From Petrosia ficiformis (taxonomy: Eukaryota; Porifera; Demospongiae; Haplosclerida; Petrosiidae): a stretch of DNA of 64,000 nt. Made by a program: the position numbers and the translations under genes. Positions 22,168 to 37,206 of the stretch are shown piece by piece; position 1 is the stretch's first letter; every line of letters begins with the position of its first letter. Location: contig OX345646.1 of the NCBI GenBank assembly GCA_947044365.1, positions 5,007,327-5,071,326 on the forward strand, read 5' to 3'. The notes under the pieces were generated by a model that made no database searches, was not told the origin of the DNA, and was given only the letters and a program-made list of their open reading frames with translations.

Positions 22168-22990
22168 CTGTTTTTTTTTCAATATCGCGAGTGATTGTGT
22201 TAATTATACATTAGTGTTTAGTGATATTTTAGTTTGTCATGTAACATTTAGTTCATTTATATTTAGCCAAATATGTCCATGTACTTTAGTTTATATAATA
22301 CTACTTGTATATTACATGTAGTAAATGAACATAATTGTAATTCAATATTTTGTCATTTAATCAATTGACTAGTTTTATAATCCTAATTTACAGAAACATC
22401 ACAAAATAAAATGCGACTGCCCAGTGCAAGTAGACAAACATTTAGCCCCACAAAGCCATGCAAAGCGAATCATGCCAAGGCAGTTTCAATGATACCAAGG
22501 ATGAGAAGATTCATCATAGAGTAATTTTTAATGTAGCTACATCTCCTTAATTGTCAGTTCAATATTTTATAAACAACATTAGTTTGGCAAATCTAAAAAT
22601 ATATTGTTTTGTAATCGACAACAAAAATGAGAAGATGTGACAAAGTTAATGTTAATTTGGAACCTAATCCTAAAACCCATTTTTTTCCGGTCTGTGATAT
22701 TATGGTGCAGAAATGAACATAATTATATATTTTTTTACAGAATTATGAATACTTTTAGTATTGTTGAGGCATATTAGTTTAAATATCATTTTTAGTTTTA
22801 CACAACTAGCTAATGTCCTCTACAAGTCATTCAAACAGTTCACAATTTATATGTGGATGATAATGACAATCCTTACATGTAACACTTCTTAAAAGTAATA
22901 TGATGATGAATAACTTTGTATATATATCTTAACATCTAATACTAATGAATGGACTCACAGTGCAGAACCCTCACCACAAGTGTGATTAGG
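22168..22990 (+). repeat. Duplicated 3' flank, copy 3
   Basis: 3' UTR and flank of gene B, homologous to 7800-8650 and 11750-12590. AATAAA at 22405-22410 is the likely poly(A) signal. It converges on the CNK 3' end. Confidence 0.8.
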
Positions 22991-23334
22991 AAACAAGAAT
23001 GACTACTGACAAGAAAATAATTGCAGACTATATATACTTGACTGTAATAATGATTATAATAATTATACTGAGATTACCTTACATATGTGTACCTTACAAC
23101 ATCCTGATAAGAGTGCATAATTCCAATATATGTAGATCATACCTAGAAGAAATCAACCAATCAGATAGCCCAAAAACACGTTAACTACAGTTGTTTTAGT
23201 TAACTATAACAAAATCCCCTGTTAGTAAGACACTATATGACTAACTAAACTATAACTAATTAACTATAACTAACTAAAATGAAAATTAGTTAGTTAACTA
23301 AAACTGCTTAACAACTAAACTAAAAGCTTTTAAG

Positions 23335-23490
23335 CGTACAGTGGCCAATTTATTAACTGTTGGGGTAACCAATTTAGTAATCATTCTGGTAACCAATTTA
23401 GTGATCATTCTGGTAACCAATTTAGTGATCATTCTGGTAACCGATTCATTAACCATTCTGGTAATCGATTTAGTGACCCATTCAGTAACC
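23335..23490. repeat. 24-bp minisatellite, copy 3
   Basis: About six units of CATTCTGGTAACCAATTTAG type. It lies in or just beyond the CNK 3' UTR. A minus-strand AATAAA (23349-23354) in it could serve as the CNK poly(A) signal. Confidence 0.8.
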
Positions 23491-23841
23491 CAAAGATAGA
23501 TAGATATATACAACCCTGATGTAGTATACATACAAAGCTTGAGCCTCTGAAGGACAATGAGGAAGTACTAGAGTTTCATCAAAATTCACTTCTTGAAAAC
23601 ACAAGAACATAAATTTAATAATGAATTGTTATTGTGATTCATTTCACAGAGTAATATAATTATGTCTTAAAAAAAAAAATTTACCGATACATTTTGAAAT
23701 AGAGTGACGTTACAAAACCATAATATAATATATACAATATTATTTTAATGACACACAATAATACTGATATAAAAATTAATCTTGATAATAATATTAAGTG
23801 GTGTAATGAAGTATTAAAGTCTGTTTTTTTTTAGTATTTCA

Positions 23842-23879
23842 TTAATCTTCCGACTCCGATTTTTCATCATCAAAAGATT
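23842..23879 (-). CDS. cnk: CNK exon 25 (terminal, stop)
   Basis: Acceptor TTTCATCTTAG, then [11 protein letters not shown] and TAA at 23844-23842. It completes the frame exactly. Copies at 13395 and 9719. Confidence 0.75.
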
Positions 23880-26800
23880 CTAAGATGAAAATACAAATGC
23901 AGTAGTGACCTAATTATATACTATCACTGTACTTTCATTGACTACAGTATGCTTTGTGAGTGAAGTACACTGTATTGTACTACACAGTATTACACCTTAG
24001 TACTATACTATCACATACAAACATAAAGGGAATTCACACATTACTATGTGTAGCTCCCATCATAGTATGTAAACTTATATATGTGTGTATGTGTATGGGT
24101 TCAATCACCATGGTAACCATTCTGAGCAAATTAGTTTATCATGGTTAATTGCACTGTACATGTCCACAATAAGTTTTATTTGCACGTTTCAATAGCAATT
24201 TTCATGAATTTATAATGACTCATTTTCAATTCAACATGATGATATATACTGTACTTACATTTTAATAAGTATTTATTTATTGATAATATATATAACCTAC
24301 CTGTTGATGGTACTACAGCTACAGTTTGTGATGAATCGACTGTTATACTGCTAGCTTGAGTCATTACATCCATCCATCTACAAAAGATATATATACATGT
24401 ATATTAGTGAATAATGAATTTAGGAATAGATCTATTTACTATGAAAGATGTAATTTTAGAATTCAAGCTGATGAAAGATATACATTATACGTCAATAACA
24501 AGTCACTATACAGTACAGTAATTACTCAGTAGTTTCATTTCCACACTACAGTAGTTCAACAGTAGTTTTGACAGTAATTGCTGTACTTGTCAATTGAACA
24601 CCACAGTAGTGAGACAATAATTACTATACTATACAAACAGTAGAACTACATGTGTAAGATAATTAGTTACTGTATAGTTTTGGTTCATATATAATGTTGT
24701 CTATTATCCTGGCTAAAGATCAATCATGTATTATTTTATGTACCAAGCCCCCCCTGGACTTCCTTAACTACATGATTACATATACAATGCATATGTGTAT
24801 TATAATAAATGCTAATGAATATTAATGATATTAAGTAACATTCGCTTTAAGTTAATGGTGGGGCTATAAAGTGCTGAACTTTTTTGGCCTACACAAGTCT
24901 TCATTAAATACTTAATATACCATAAAGAATGTTATAAATGATTTAGTGTCTATCTGTCTATCAATATATACAATTTTAGGTCATATTTTTACTGTGTATT
25001 CAATAACTAATGCACAGCTTTATCACTAGTATATAAAAATGTGTTTGGCTCAATGTCATGTGATATGTCATGTGATATGCACTAATGAATATTAATCCAC
25101 TACACAGCTGCATACCTTAACATCTCCTCTGCTGTATCAGTGTAGAAATTATATGTCCTAGCTCCAGGTTGAGATATTTTGAAAGCACTGAAATACAAGA
25201 ATAGAGATAAACATTAATAATAACTGATAAATTAATACGATGACTTTATCATTATGTACTATAGTGTATAGTTTAATATCATAAGGTTAATACATGATTA
25301 TACATGTACTGTAACTCAATAACTTATATGTACTATAGTGTATAGTATAATATCATAAGGTTAATACATGATTATACTGTAACTCAATAACTTATATGTA
25401 CTATAGTGTATAGTTTAATATCATAAGGTTAATACATGATTATACATGTACTGTAACTCAATAACTTATATGTACTATAGTGTATAGTATAATATCATAA
25501 GGTTAATACATGATTATACTGTAACTCAATAACTTATATGTACTATAGTGTATAGTTTAATATCATAAGGTTAATACATGATTATACTGTAACTCAATAA
25601 CTTATATGTACTATAGTGTATAGTTTAATATCATAAGGTTAATACATGATTACATGTATACTGTAACTCAATAATAAAGCAATGGATTGAAATTTAACAT
25701 AGACAAAAAGAACAGGAAAGATAATTATATGAAAATAGTACAGGTAAAAAGATTGTTGGTCATTCCTAACTAAAGTTACATGTACATGTACATACATGAA
25801 CATTTATCTAAGGTCAAAGTGAATGCGAATGACAGTTAATCAATAACTTACTTTTTCTTTTTACTGTCCAGTTCTTGTTCAACTGAATATCCATTTAAAT
25901 CTATCACACCTAATGCTGAAATATCCTGTCAACAAAATAGAGTGATTATGTTACCATAGTGATTGTATTACCATAGTAATTGTGTTACCAAAGCGATTGT
26001 GTTAACATAGTGATTGTGTTACCATAGTGATTAATTGTGTATTGTGAGTAGTATACTTACAAATGACGTCTTATAATAATAGATTCTTCCATCTTTCAAG
26101 ACAAACCATCTTCTTCTCCAATTCTTCGGAGTTAATCCAGAACCACCTAGAGAAAGATTCATAGATTTCATACACACACATACACACAGACAGACGGACA
26201 GACAGACACACACACACACACACACACACACATACGCACCTAATTTACAAACCCATCCCTCGAAGTTAGCATCCTTTAGTTGAAAACACGGTACAAGAAG
26301 GTCTGGGTTGGTTTTCTTACCAGAAAGTCTCAAAACATTATCTCTATTAAATTTTGATGACTAAATGAAAGAATGAAGGACCAGTCAACAACGAAAGATT
26401 ACAATAATTATGATATATAATATACTCAAAAACAGTTGAATTTGTAAACAAAGTTATATACAGTAAATAACACGACACCATACAGTAATAGTAATTATAT
26501 TAGTTCTACTGTCAGTATAGTATAGTAATTACTGTCTCACTACTGTGGTGTTCAATTGACAAGTACAGTATATGTTAATAAAATGTCACCATACAGTAAC
26601 AATAATTATCTTAGTTCTACTGTCAGTATAGTTACTGTCTCACTACTGTGGTGTTCAATTGACAAGTATACCAATTACTGTCAAAACTACTGTTGAAATA
26701 CTCCAGTATAGAATTACATGTACTGTATGGTGACATTTTATTGACATATACTGTACACAAATACTATTTTAACCTTAATTTAATTACATGAATGGTGAGT

Positions 26801-29800
26801 AATGATGGATGTGTCAACAAAGTATGTGTAACAAAGAATGGTCATCATTAAATTAAGTCGCGATGATCATTCTCCCACTTATGTATGCTCACATTCTTAC
26901 TAACAGTGTGTTATGTAGTGTGACAATAATGACCACTTTTAGTTATAACTATAAACAATGACTTCATAATAAGGTTGTGATGACTTTCTATGTACTATAG
27001 TGTATAGTTTAATATCATAAGGTTAATACATGATTATACTGTAACTTAATAACTTATATGTACTATAGTGTATAGTTTAATATCATAAGGTTAATACATG
27101 ATTATACTGTAACTCAATAACTTATATGTACTATAGTGTATAGTTTAATATCATAAGGTTAATACATGATTATACTGTAACTCAATAACTTATATGTACT
27201 ATAGTATATAGATGATTATACTGTAACTCAATAACTTATATGTACTATAGTATATACATGTAGTTTAATATCATAAGGTTAATACATGATTATACTCCTC
27301 ATTCATATGTGTATATATTGATTACATTCATTCATACATACCTCAACGCCACTAGACACAGTAACCTGTTTAGTTGCTGAATAAAGAAAACATCAAGATA
27401 AACAAGTAAACATGTCCATATAAAACATACTTGTACACTGTACATGTATATGTACATTAGTACATGTACTCTACATTTGTGTTGATTTAGTTAACTAAAA
27501 CTAAAACCTTTTTAGTAATTGAGTTAACGTGACTTTTAAAACTATAACTAAATTACAATTCCAATAACTATACTGTATAACTAACTAAAATGAAAATTCG
27601 CCAATAATGGGCACTTTAACTAAAACTAAAACACTTTTAGTGAGTCTAATATTATTACACTATAACTATAACTAAATTGTAATAAACTAGAATAGGCACG
27701 ATTATTGTCATACTAAAACAAAACACACACACACACACACACACACAGCATACATGTACATGTATACATACATTACATACATATATACATACATGTACAT
27801 ACATATATACATACATCATACATACATACATACATACATACATACTAGTACATACATACATCATACATACATACATACATACATACATACATACTAGTAC
27901 ATACATACATACATACATACATGTACATACACACACAGACACACACACACACCTACATACAACACATATATACAAACTAATGTAAGATTATCTACTTAAT
28001 CAGATTATAACACATATAAGGATTGCTGTAACTCAATCAATGATCATACACATGTATATATATCAATAAATACACAACGCAATATAATTAAGTAAAACAA
28101 TACAAATGAATACAATTATCTATGTAATAGCACTGTGACAAGTTATATTTCAGATATGACAAAGTTAAAAATGATTAATGATGATAGCACAAAGCAGCTA
28201 CTCACTGTTCTGCCCAGTGCCCACACTGGTCGGGAATAACCACCACTATGCATGAATTAACCCCCTCACATGTAGGCTACTGAAACAGTATTAAGTATAT
28301 ACTGGGTAAGGCAGCTCTAAATGCGAGTTAGAATCCAACCACAACTCTAAATATCCTGGGCAGAACACTGTCTACTTATCTTTCTCTGTTATACAAGTAC
28401 AGTATATGTCAATAAAATGTCACCATACAGTAACAGTAATTATCTTAGTTCTACTGTCAGTATAGTATAGTAATTACTATCTCACTACTGTGGTGTTCAA
28501 TTGACAAGTACAGTATATGTTAATAAAATGTCACCATACAGTAATAGTAATTATCTTAGTTCTACTGTCAGTATAATATAGTAATTACTGTCTCACTACT
28601 GTGGTGTTCAATTGACAAGTACACCAATTACTGTCAAAACTACTGTTGAACTACTGTAGTGTGGAAATTAAACTACTGAGTAATTACTGTACTGTATGGT
28701 GACTTTGACATTGACATATACATACTGTAGGTGTTGTATTAGTATTACATAGTTACTTACTTTTTCCTTCGATAATAATGTCTGTTGGGTCAGAGAAAAT
28801 AGCTTTGCCAAATTCCACTTCTCCTCCTTCATTTGTACCTATAGATAGATAGATGAATAGATAGATAAGTGAGCAGATAGATAGATGAATAGATAGATAA
28901 GTGAGCAGATAGATAGATGAATAGATAGATAAGTGAGCAGATAGATAGATGAATAGATAGATAAGTGAGCAGATGGATAGATAGCTAGATAGATAGATAG
29001 ATAAATAGATAGATGAAGAGATAAATAGATAAATATTCAAACAGATAGAAGGATAAATAGATAGACAGAAAGACATACATAATTAACATTTAAAAGATGG
29101 ACTATAAATAAAGCTATAGTGTGGTTACCATGGTGACTTAATCACACTGGCACTTTCAAAACTAAAGTTATGTAATCTTTAATGCAGTATATTTTTACTT
29201 TATTAGCATAATCATGACATAGATTGGTATAGAAGTGTAGTGCAATTACAAACATACAACATACAGTATATATATATATACCTCCTACATAAAATGGTGA
29301 CGAATATCTTGACATTATGAATGGAAGTCGTACTATTTATAGCCAAGTGAATATGAACAGTATATTATATTACTGTGGTATTTGATATCAATAGAATTAC
29401 TTCTAGGAAAAGTTGACTACTTAATCAGTATTTCTTAGAGAATACAGACAGCACTAGAAAATTCCTCAAGTACTTTTGATTTCAGAAAGATTGTGTCACA
29501 AAGTGTAGCTCAAATGTATGGTGAATGTCTGTAATAACTGCAAGAGTTCACTAGCTAGGAGGGGAGTCTAGAAGTCAAAGGAGATAGTTCAGGTATCAGA
29601 CAAGAAGGCTTGCTTACTCTCAGCAAAACTGCAAGATAAGTAGTGAACTAGATGTTATAGCACAAAAGAGTTCAGGTCACACACAAGAAGGTCCACTAGT
29701 CAATTCTATCAAAACTCCTATATATTTGTACAGTATAATGAACTGTCAGATAGTCAACTGGATATCAGACAGGCAGAAAGATTCACTTCAGCAAGATATA

Positions 29801-32268
29801 CTATAGAGTGAGTGTTTGTGTACTCAGAGCTTGACTGTGTTTTTAATATCAGCAGAACAGAAAATGACTGCAATTCTAAACTGAAGGTTAGTTTACTTAT
29901 AAAAACAATAACAGTATTGTATGCTTACTTCACTAAAATCCCTCCTTCTTAAACAAACTGTCTTGATTCAAGTTAAACTACAGTATTGATAGCTAGTATT
30001 TATAGCTAACCTACGTATCAAGAAGCCTTTCAAAAACAGCATTACATACCAATAGCCATATATAGTGCTCGTGAATATAATTAACATTGATTACATAACT
30101 CACACTCAATTAGATCTATTATTAGAACATTAATTACTATTTTAAAATAATAGATTATTAAACTAGCCAATCAGATTACTGCACTACCTGAAAAGTTTAT
30201 TTCAAATATTCCCATAGCAACATTATATATATTTAATATTTTATAATGAGATTCATAGCCCATACATTTCGCGACCAGCTAGGTTGATATGTAATAAATA
30301 AAATGATTAATTGGTATAAAGTAGAACCCCTCTATTGCGGACAACATTGGGACAACTATAAGTTATCTGAATACAGGAGTGTGCTCATTTCAGGGTGTCC
30401 TCAATAGAGGGGTTTCGCTGTATATGCCAGATATACCACCTGCTGTGGAAGACGCTTACGTGAGTGTAACCTGAGGTGCATATGGCCAAAGGGTATGTAT
30501 GTACACATATACAGTGTTGTGTCCAGGGTATTTAGAGTGGTGGTTGAATTCTAACTTGCTGTTTATCCAGTATATACTTAATACTGACTCAGTACCCTAT
30601 ACTTGTATTATCTGAGCGGTGGTTAATTCATCTGTGTGGTAGTTAATTTATCTGAGAGGTGGTTAATCCATCTGAGAGGTGGTTAATTCATGGTGGTTAT
30701 TCCCGACCATGCCGACCAGTGTGGGAGAACACAGCATATAGCCATTGTTTTTGTATTATTCATGTATCTACTCAGTATGTCCAGTCTATGTGTCTGTAAT
30801 TTGGCCCTGATCATGTACAATCCACTTTCTGTATGTCCCTATGTGATTGTACATGTATGTTACTTTTACTATTATCTGTCAAATCTGATTTATTATAGGT
30901 ACAGTTTATATTCCTATAAACCTCTGAACACCACAGTACAGTAATTACTCAGTAGTTTCATTTCCACACTACAGTAGTTCAACAGTAGTTTTGACAGTAA
31001 TTGGTGTACTTGTCAATTGAATACCACAGTAGTGAGACAGTAATTACTATACTATACTGACAGTAGAACTAAGATAATTACTGTTACTGTGTGGTGACAT
31101 TTTATTAACATATACTGTACTTGTCAATTGAACACCACAGTAGTGAGACAGAGGGCGATAAGAGCTATGGAGACTGTTTAACAAGTGAGAAGAGATTACA
31201 GAGTTTGTGAGAGGTTTTCTATCCGTGTCTTCTTAGGCTACCCCAAAATCACACTCTAGTATAGTATACATTGTGTATGCTAATACATACAGTAACAGTA
31301 ATTATATTAGTTCTACTGTCAGTAATTACTGTCTCACTACTGTGGTGTTCAATTGACAAGTACAGTATACGTTAATAAAATGTCACCATACAGTAACAGT
31401 AATTATCTTAGTTCTACTGTCAGTATAGTATAGTAATTACTATTTCACTACTAATGAAACTACTGAGTAATTACTGTACTGTATAGTATACATATACTAT
31501 ACATGTATAGTACTATAGCTGCGACGATTTACATGTTATAATTACTGTTACTGTACTGTATGACTTTTTATTGACATATATCGTATATGATATACAATCC
31601 ATGTTAGTTAGTGTTAATATCTTACTAGCTGAATTACATCATAATTATGGTGAATATATACTCTTGTATGGACTGCTGGGAAGTACCTCAGAGGAAGTGT
31701 ATTTATAGATCAAGAGAGGAAGTTATTCACTTTATTAATTAATTAACCCTTTACACTATGATAACAATTTTGTTGTTGTGACTATTGTCTAATGATTCTG
31801 TTTTATTTCCTCAAGTTACATCACCACTTAGTGTCTCTATATGGTGTAATTGATGTCTATGTATATATATATATAAATATAATTATGTGTGTGTGTGTGC
31901 ATGAGCCCATATTTGCATACATTGTATATACATACATAAATAGAGAGTTTATATACATACATGTACATACAATGTACATACATACATACATACATACATA
32001 CATACATACATACATACATACATACATACATACATACATACATACATACATAGTATATGTACAGACATACATACATAATACATACATACATATATACATA
32101 CATACACTTATACATCCATACATACATATATACATACATGTAAATACATACATGTAGATACATACATACATTTATACAACATATATACATGTACATACAT
32201 ACATACACACATGTACATTGTACATACATACATGCGTATATATACACATGCATATATACACACTCATA

Positions 32269-32353
<85 letters not shown>

Positions 32354-32955
32354 AACAGCATCTGTAATAGTAATAGCCTTGCAATAATTTTAATTATTAA
32401 TTAAAAACGCCCACCTAAGATTAATTAGGAGAGCACATGGTAAGTAAAGTTTTCAAGGGAGTAGGATCTTTTGTAATCCAGTAGGAATAGGCCATTGTTT
32501 GACTTCAGGGTTTTGTAAGTAAGTTATTATTACATGTATTTACTGGTGCATTGGTGAACAGGACTCTATAAGCATTTCCAGATACGGATAGAGAGGGGAG
32601 GGTTGGGATCCCACCAAGATGTCTTTAACCCCCATTTCTGGTTCCCAAGGCCAGACTATCCCTGTCAGGAGTCCAATAACACCAAAGTATCAAAGCATAT
32701 GTGAATATGTTAAAAGTTAAGGTTGTTAAATACTGTTTGTGACACTGCATGCTTTTGACCAATAAAGTCCCAAATATAGGAAAGATCTGAACCATGAGTG
32801 AAATACTGGGTCGTCTGACTAAAGCTCAGAGGAGAATCACCGTCTTCGTTTCTGTGACAGGACAGAAACTTTACACTGTTGGTGTTGGAATTGTGCACTA
32901 CCTGCCTCAGTGGTTCAGCTAGCTTGCCCTTTCCACCCAACACGTAAATACACAC

Positions 32956-32997
<42 letters not shown>

Positions 32998-33955
32998 ATA
33001 CATAGTTACATACATGTATATGTACATGCATAGCTACATACACAATTACGTTCAACCTCATGGAACTTACTCGAGGGATTTAATTTAGTGGGTGTGGTCA
33101 CAAGAGGACTTGTGGGTGTGATTACACTAGCATCTGTTGACATCCTATCTATGGGCACACCTGATAATGAACTGGACCTTTCTTTCCTTTTTTGCTATGT
33201 TTAGGAAGAAGTGATATTTATAAAGTAATAGTGATAGTTACATGTACAGTAGTACAGTACAAGTCAATAACAAGTCATCATACAGTACCGTAATTACTCA
33301 ATAGTTTCATTTCCACACTACAGTAGTTCAACAGTAGTTTTGACAGTAATTGGTGTACTTGTCAATTGAACACCACAGTAGTGAGACAGTAATTACTATA
33401 CTACATGTATACTGACAGTAGAACTAAGATAATTACTGTTACTGTATGGTGACATTTTATTGACATAAACTGTATGCTTGTTATCATGAACCAGTAATTG
33501 AATTGTTTTGGTTATAAGTCATTATACTACCAGACTAATCTTGCCTGACACCGCCATTTCCTTTCCACTCATAAAGGAGGGCATGGTGGTATGGATCACT
33601 TAGTCTCATCTCCAGCCACACCACTTTAAACTCGTGAGTGCGTCTGGTGAGAGTGGCCAATATTTTGGGTCAGACATTTTCGTCATGTGATCGGAGGTGT
33701 GTACAACAAAGTTAATTGTATTCTTAACATTATTATACATAATTATACAACAACAACAAAAGAAATACTCAATTCCATATCTGTACTTCTTAACATTGCC
33801 TCCAAACAGTCATACATAGACACACACAAACATACACACACAAACACCGACACATACACATACACATACACACATACACACACACAGACACACACACACA
33901 GACACACACACATACACACACACACGGACACACAAACATACACACACAAACACCG

Positions 33956-34017
<62 letters not shown>

Positions 34018-36479
34018 CAGCAGCATCTGTAATAGTAATAGCCTTGCAATAATTTTAATTATTAATTAAAAACGCCCACCTAAGATTAATTAGGAGAGCA
34101 CATGTGTATAAGCACATGGTAGGTAAAGTTTTCAAGGGAGTAGGATCTTTTGTAATCCAGTAGGAATAGGCCATTGTTTGACTTCAGGGTTTTGTAAGTA
34201 AGTTATTATTACATGTATTTACTGGTGCATTGGTGAACAGGACTCTATAAGCATTTCCAGATACGGATAGAGAGGGGAGGGTTGGGATCCCACCAAGATG
34301 TCTTTAACCCCCATTTCTGGATCCCAAGGCCAGACTATCCCTGTCAGGAGTCCAATAACACCAAAGTATCAAAGCATATGTGAATATATACATGTACCTT
34401 GGAATTATATGAGGGAAGGGATATAGCTATGTTACTGACCAATGATAGTCAATTAGGTAACCAGAATCCCAATCTTAGCTGCTAAACCAATGTTTACAAA
34501 CTGAAGAGCATATTAATTTAGTATTTTGGTTTAATAAAGTTCAACCAATGGTGGGGTGTTGGAGGTAAGAACCGGTGGTTTGATACTCTTAGAGCAGATC
34601 CATCGTCCAGTAGACAGAGACAGGTCTGTCTACAGTGTTTGTTGGTTGGCTGGAGAGTGGACAAGTACATTAAGGCTACCTCTGTAACCGCTTTCTCCGC
34701 TAACAATGAGCACACCCACAAAACACACACACACACACACACACATACACACACACACACACACATACGTGTAAGTACCTTTTTTCTCAAACTTCCACCT
34801 TTCTTGTTCGTTTTAACTCCAGCAACACCTGTATGATATGAAATATGCTAATATTTTATGTAACCATAGCAACAACATGTTTATACCATACCTTGTAAAT
34901 CATCCACAGGCTGAGGAAATGATAAAATTAATAACCAAAAATAACAATAATAATAATAACAGTCATCTTGTTTACTATAATACTTCCTGCAATACAGGAA
35001 GTACAGTGTACTGTACTGCACCATACTGCACTGTACCGTACTGTACTGTACTGTACTGTACTATACTGTGCTGTACTATACTGTACTGTACTGCACTGTA
35101 CTGTACTGTACTGCACTGCACTGTACCGTACTGTACTGTACTGTACTGTACTGTACTGTACTGTACTATACTGTACTGTACTGTACTGTACTGTACTGTA
35201 CTGTACTGTACTGCACCATACTGCACTGTACCATACTGTACTGTACTGCACTGTACTGTACTGTACTATACTGTGCTGTACTATACTGTACTGTACTGTA
35301 CTGCACTGTACTGTACTGCACTGTACTGTACTGTACTGTACTGTACTGCACTGCACTGTACCGTACTGTACTGTACTGTACTGTACTGTACTGTACTGTA
35401 CTATACTGTGCTGTACTATACTGTACTGTACTGTACTGCACTGTACTGTACTGCACTGTACTGTACTGTACTGCACCATACTGCACTGTACCGTACTGTA
35501 CTGTACTGTACTGCACTGTACTGTACTGTACTGTACTGTACTGTACTGCACTGCACTGTACCGTACTGTACTGTACTGTACTGTACTGTACTGTACTGTA
35601 CTGCACTGTACTGTACTGCACTGTACTGTACTGTACTGTGTTGTGATTATAATGTACTCAACTGTACTATATTGTACAAGTACTATTATTAATTATAATT
35701 ATTATATATTATCATATATACTGTACAAGTGTATATCATGATATTCTCAGGAAAGAAAGAAAGACAGAAAGAAAGAAAGAAAGACACCTGAGGCAATGGA
35801 AAAATGACGTACAAGTACTATTGTTACTATTTATGATACATGTGCATACATAATTACATACATAGTTACATACATACATACATGTATAATTACATGTTAT
35901 AAACATGTACATGTACTCAGATGAACGTACTCACCTGGATTGGTACTCGATGGACCACACCTCCTATAATCTCTGTTCGATATGCAATACTGTTGAGATA
36001 TAATTATGAACTTAATAAAAACATCAAAAAATAAAATTAAAATTCTACAAATAGCCACTCAAATATCATCTATCTGTTCGTCTGTCCATCTGTCCGTTTA
36101 TCTGTCCGTCAGTCCATCCATCCATCCATCCATCCCTCCATCCATCCATCCATCCATCCATCCATCCATTCATCATACACAGGTTTTATAGCTGATTCTG
36201 GTGAGGTAACACTGAAGCGTCCACTTGAGTCTTGATTGAGACTATCGCTAAGTGAATGAGACTTTTGTCTCATGGAATCTTCTGAAGTGTCTGGCAATGG
36301 TAGAATGTATGAATGAAGTGAAGATGAGGACATGCAATGAGGAAAGAATAAAAAAATGAAGAGAAGATACACATGTAATAATAATTAAAAATAGATGAAA
36401 TAGATGAGAAAGAGAGACAGAGACAGTATGCTGTACATACATATATGTACAACAGACAGAGACAAACAGAGAGAAAGAC

Positions 36480-36557
<78 letters not shown>

Positions 36558-37059
36558 AGAGAGGTAGGAAGACAGTGAGAAATAGTAAAAGAGACAGAGA
36601 CAGAGAGAGATAGGAAACAGGGAGAAATGGTAAGAGACAGAGGGAAAGACATAGACAGACAGACAGACAGAGTTATTTCCTCACCACTACGTATAGAATG
36701 ACTACCATATCTTTCCCAAGCCCTTCCTTTTTCCCCAACATCAGGAGACATAGGTGAACTCAATATTGGACGTCTATCTCCTTTTAATGAAGAGGGACTA
36801 CTTGACACTCTTTCAAGTGCCAAAGATAGGTTACCTGGGTAATGAGAGAGAGAAAGAGAGAGGGAGGGAGATGGACAGACAGACAGACAGACAGAAAGGG
36901 AGGGAGAGAGGAAGGGAGGGAGAGAGACAGAGCAGGGAGGGAGGGAGGGAGGGAGGGAAAGAGACAGAGAGACAGAGAAAGAGAGAGACAGAGAGAGAGT
37001 GAGAAACAGAGAGATAGACAGAGACAGAGACAGACAGAGAGAGACACACAGAGAGAGAC

Positions 37060-37090
<31 letters not shown>

Positions 37091-37133
37091 CAGACAGAGA
37101 CAGAGACACAGAGAGACAGAGACAGACAGAGAC

Positions 37134-37164
<31 letters not shown>

Positions 37165-37173
37165 TAGCGAAAA

Positions 37174-37206
<33 letters not shown>

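Noticed and set aside
25255..25670. Regular repeats resembling a CRISPR array
   Set aside because: The 68-bp units are contiguous with no unique spacers, and the genome is eukaryotic. The 180-bp and 86-bp arrays fail the same test.
34838..35741. Frames of up to 284 codons with YCTVL or STVQY repeats
   Set aside because: Direct product of the (ACTGT)n satellite. Open in several frames on both strands.
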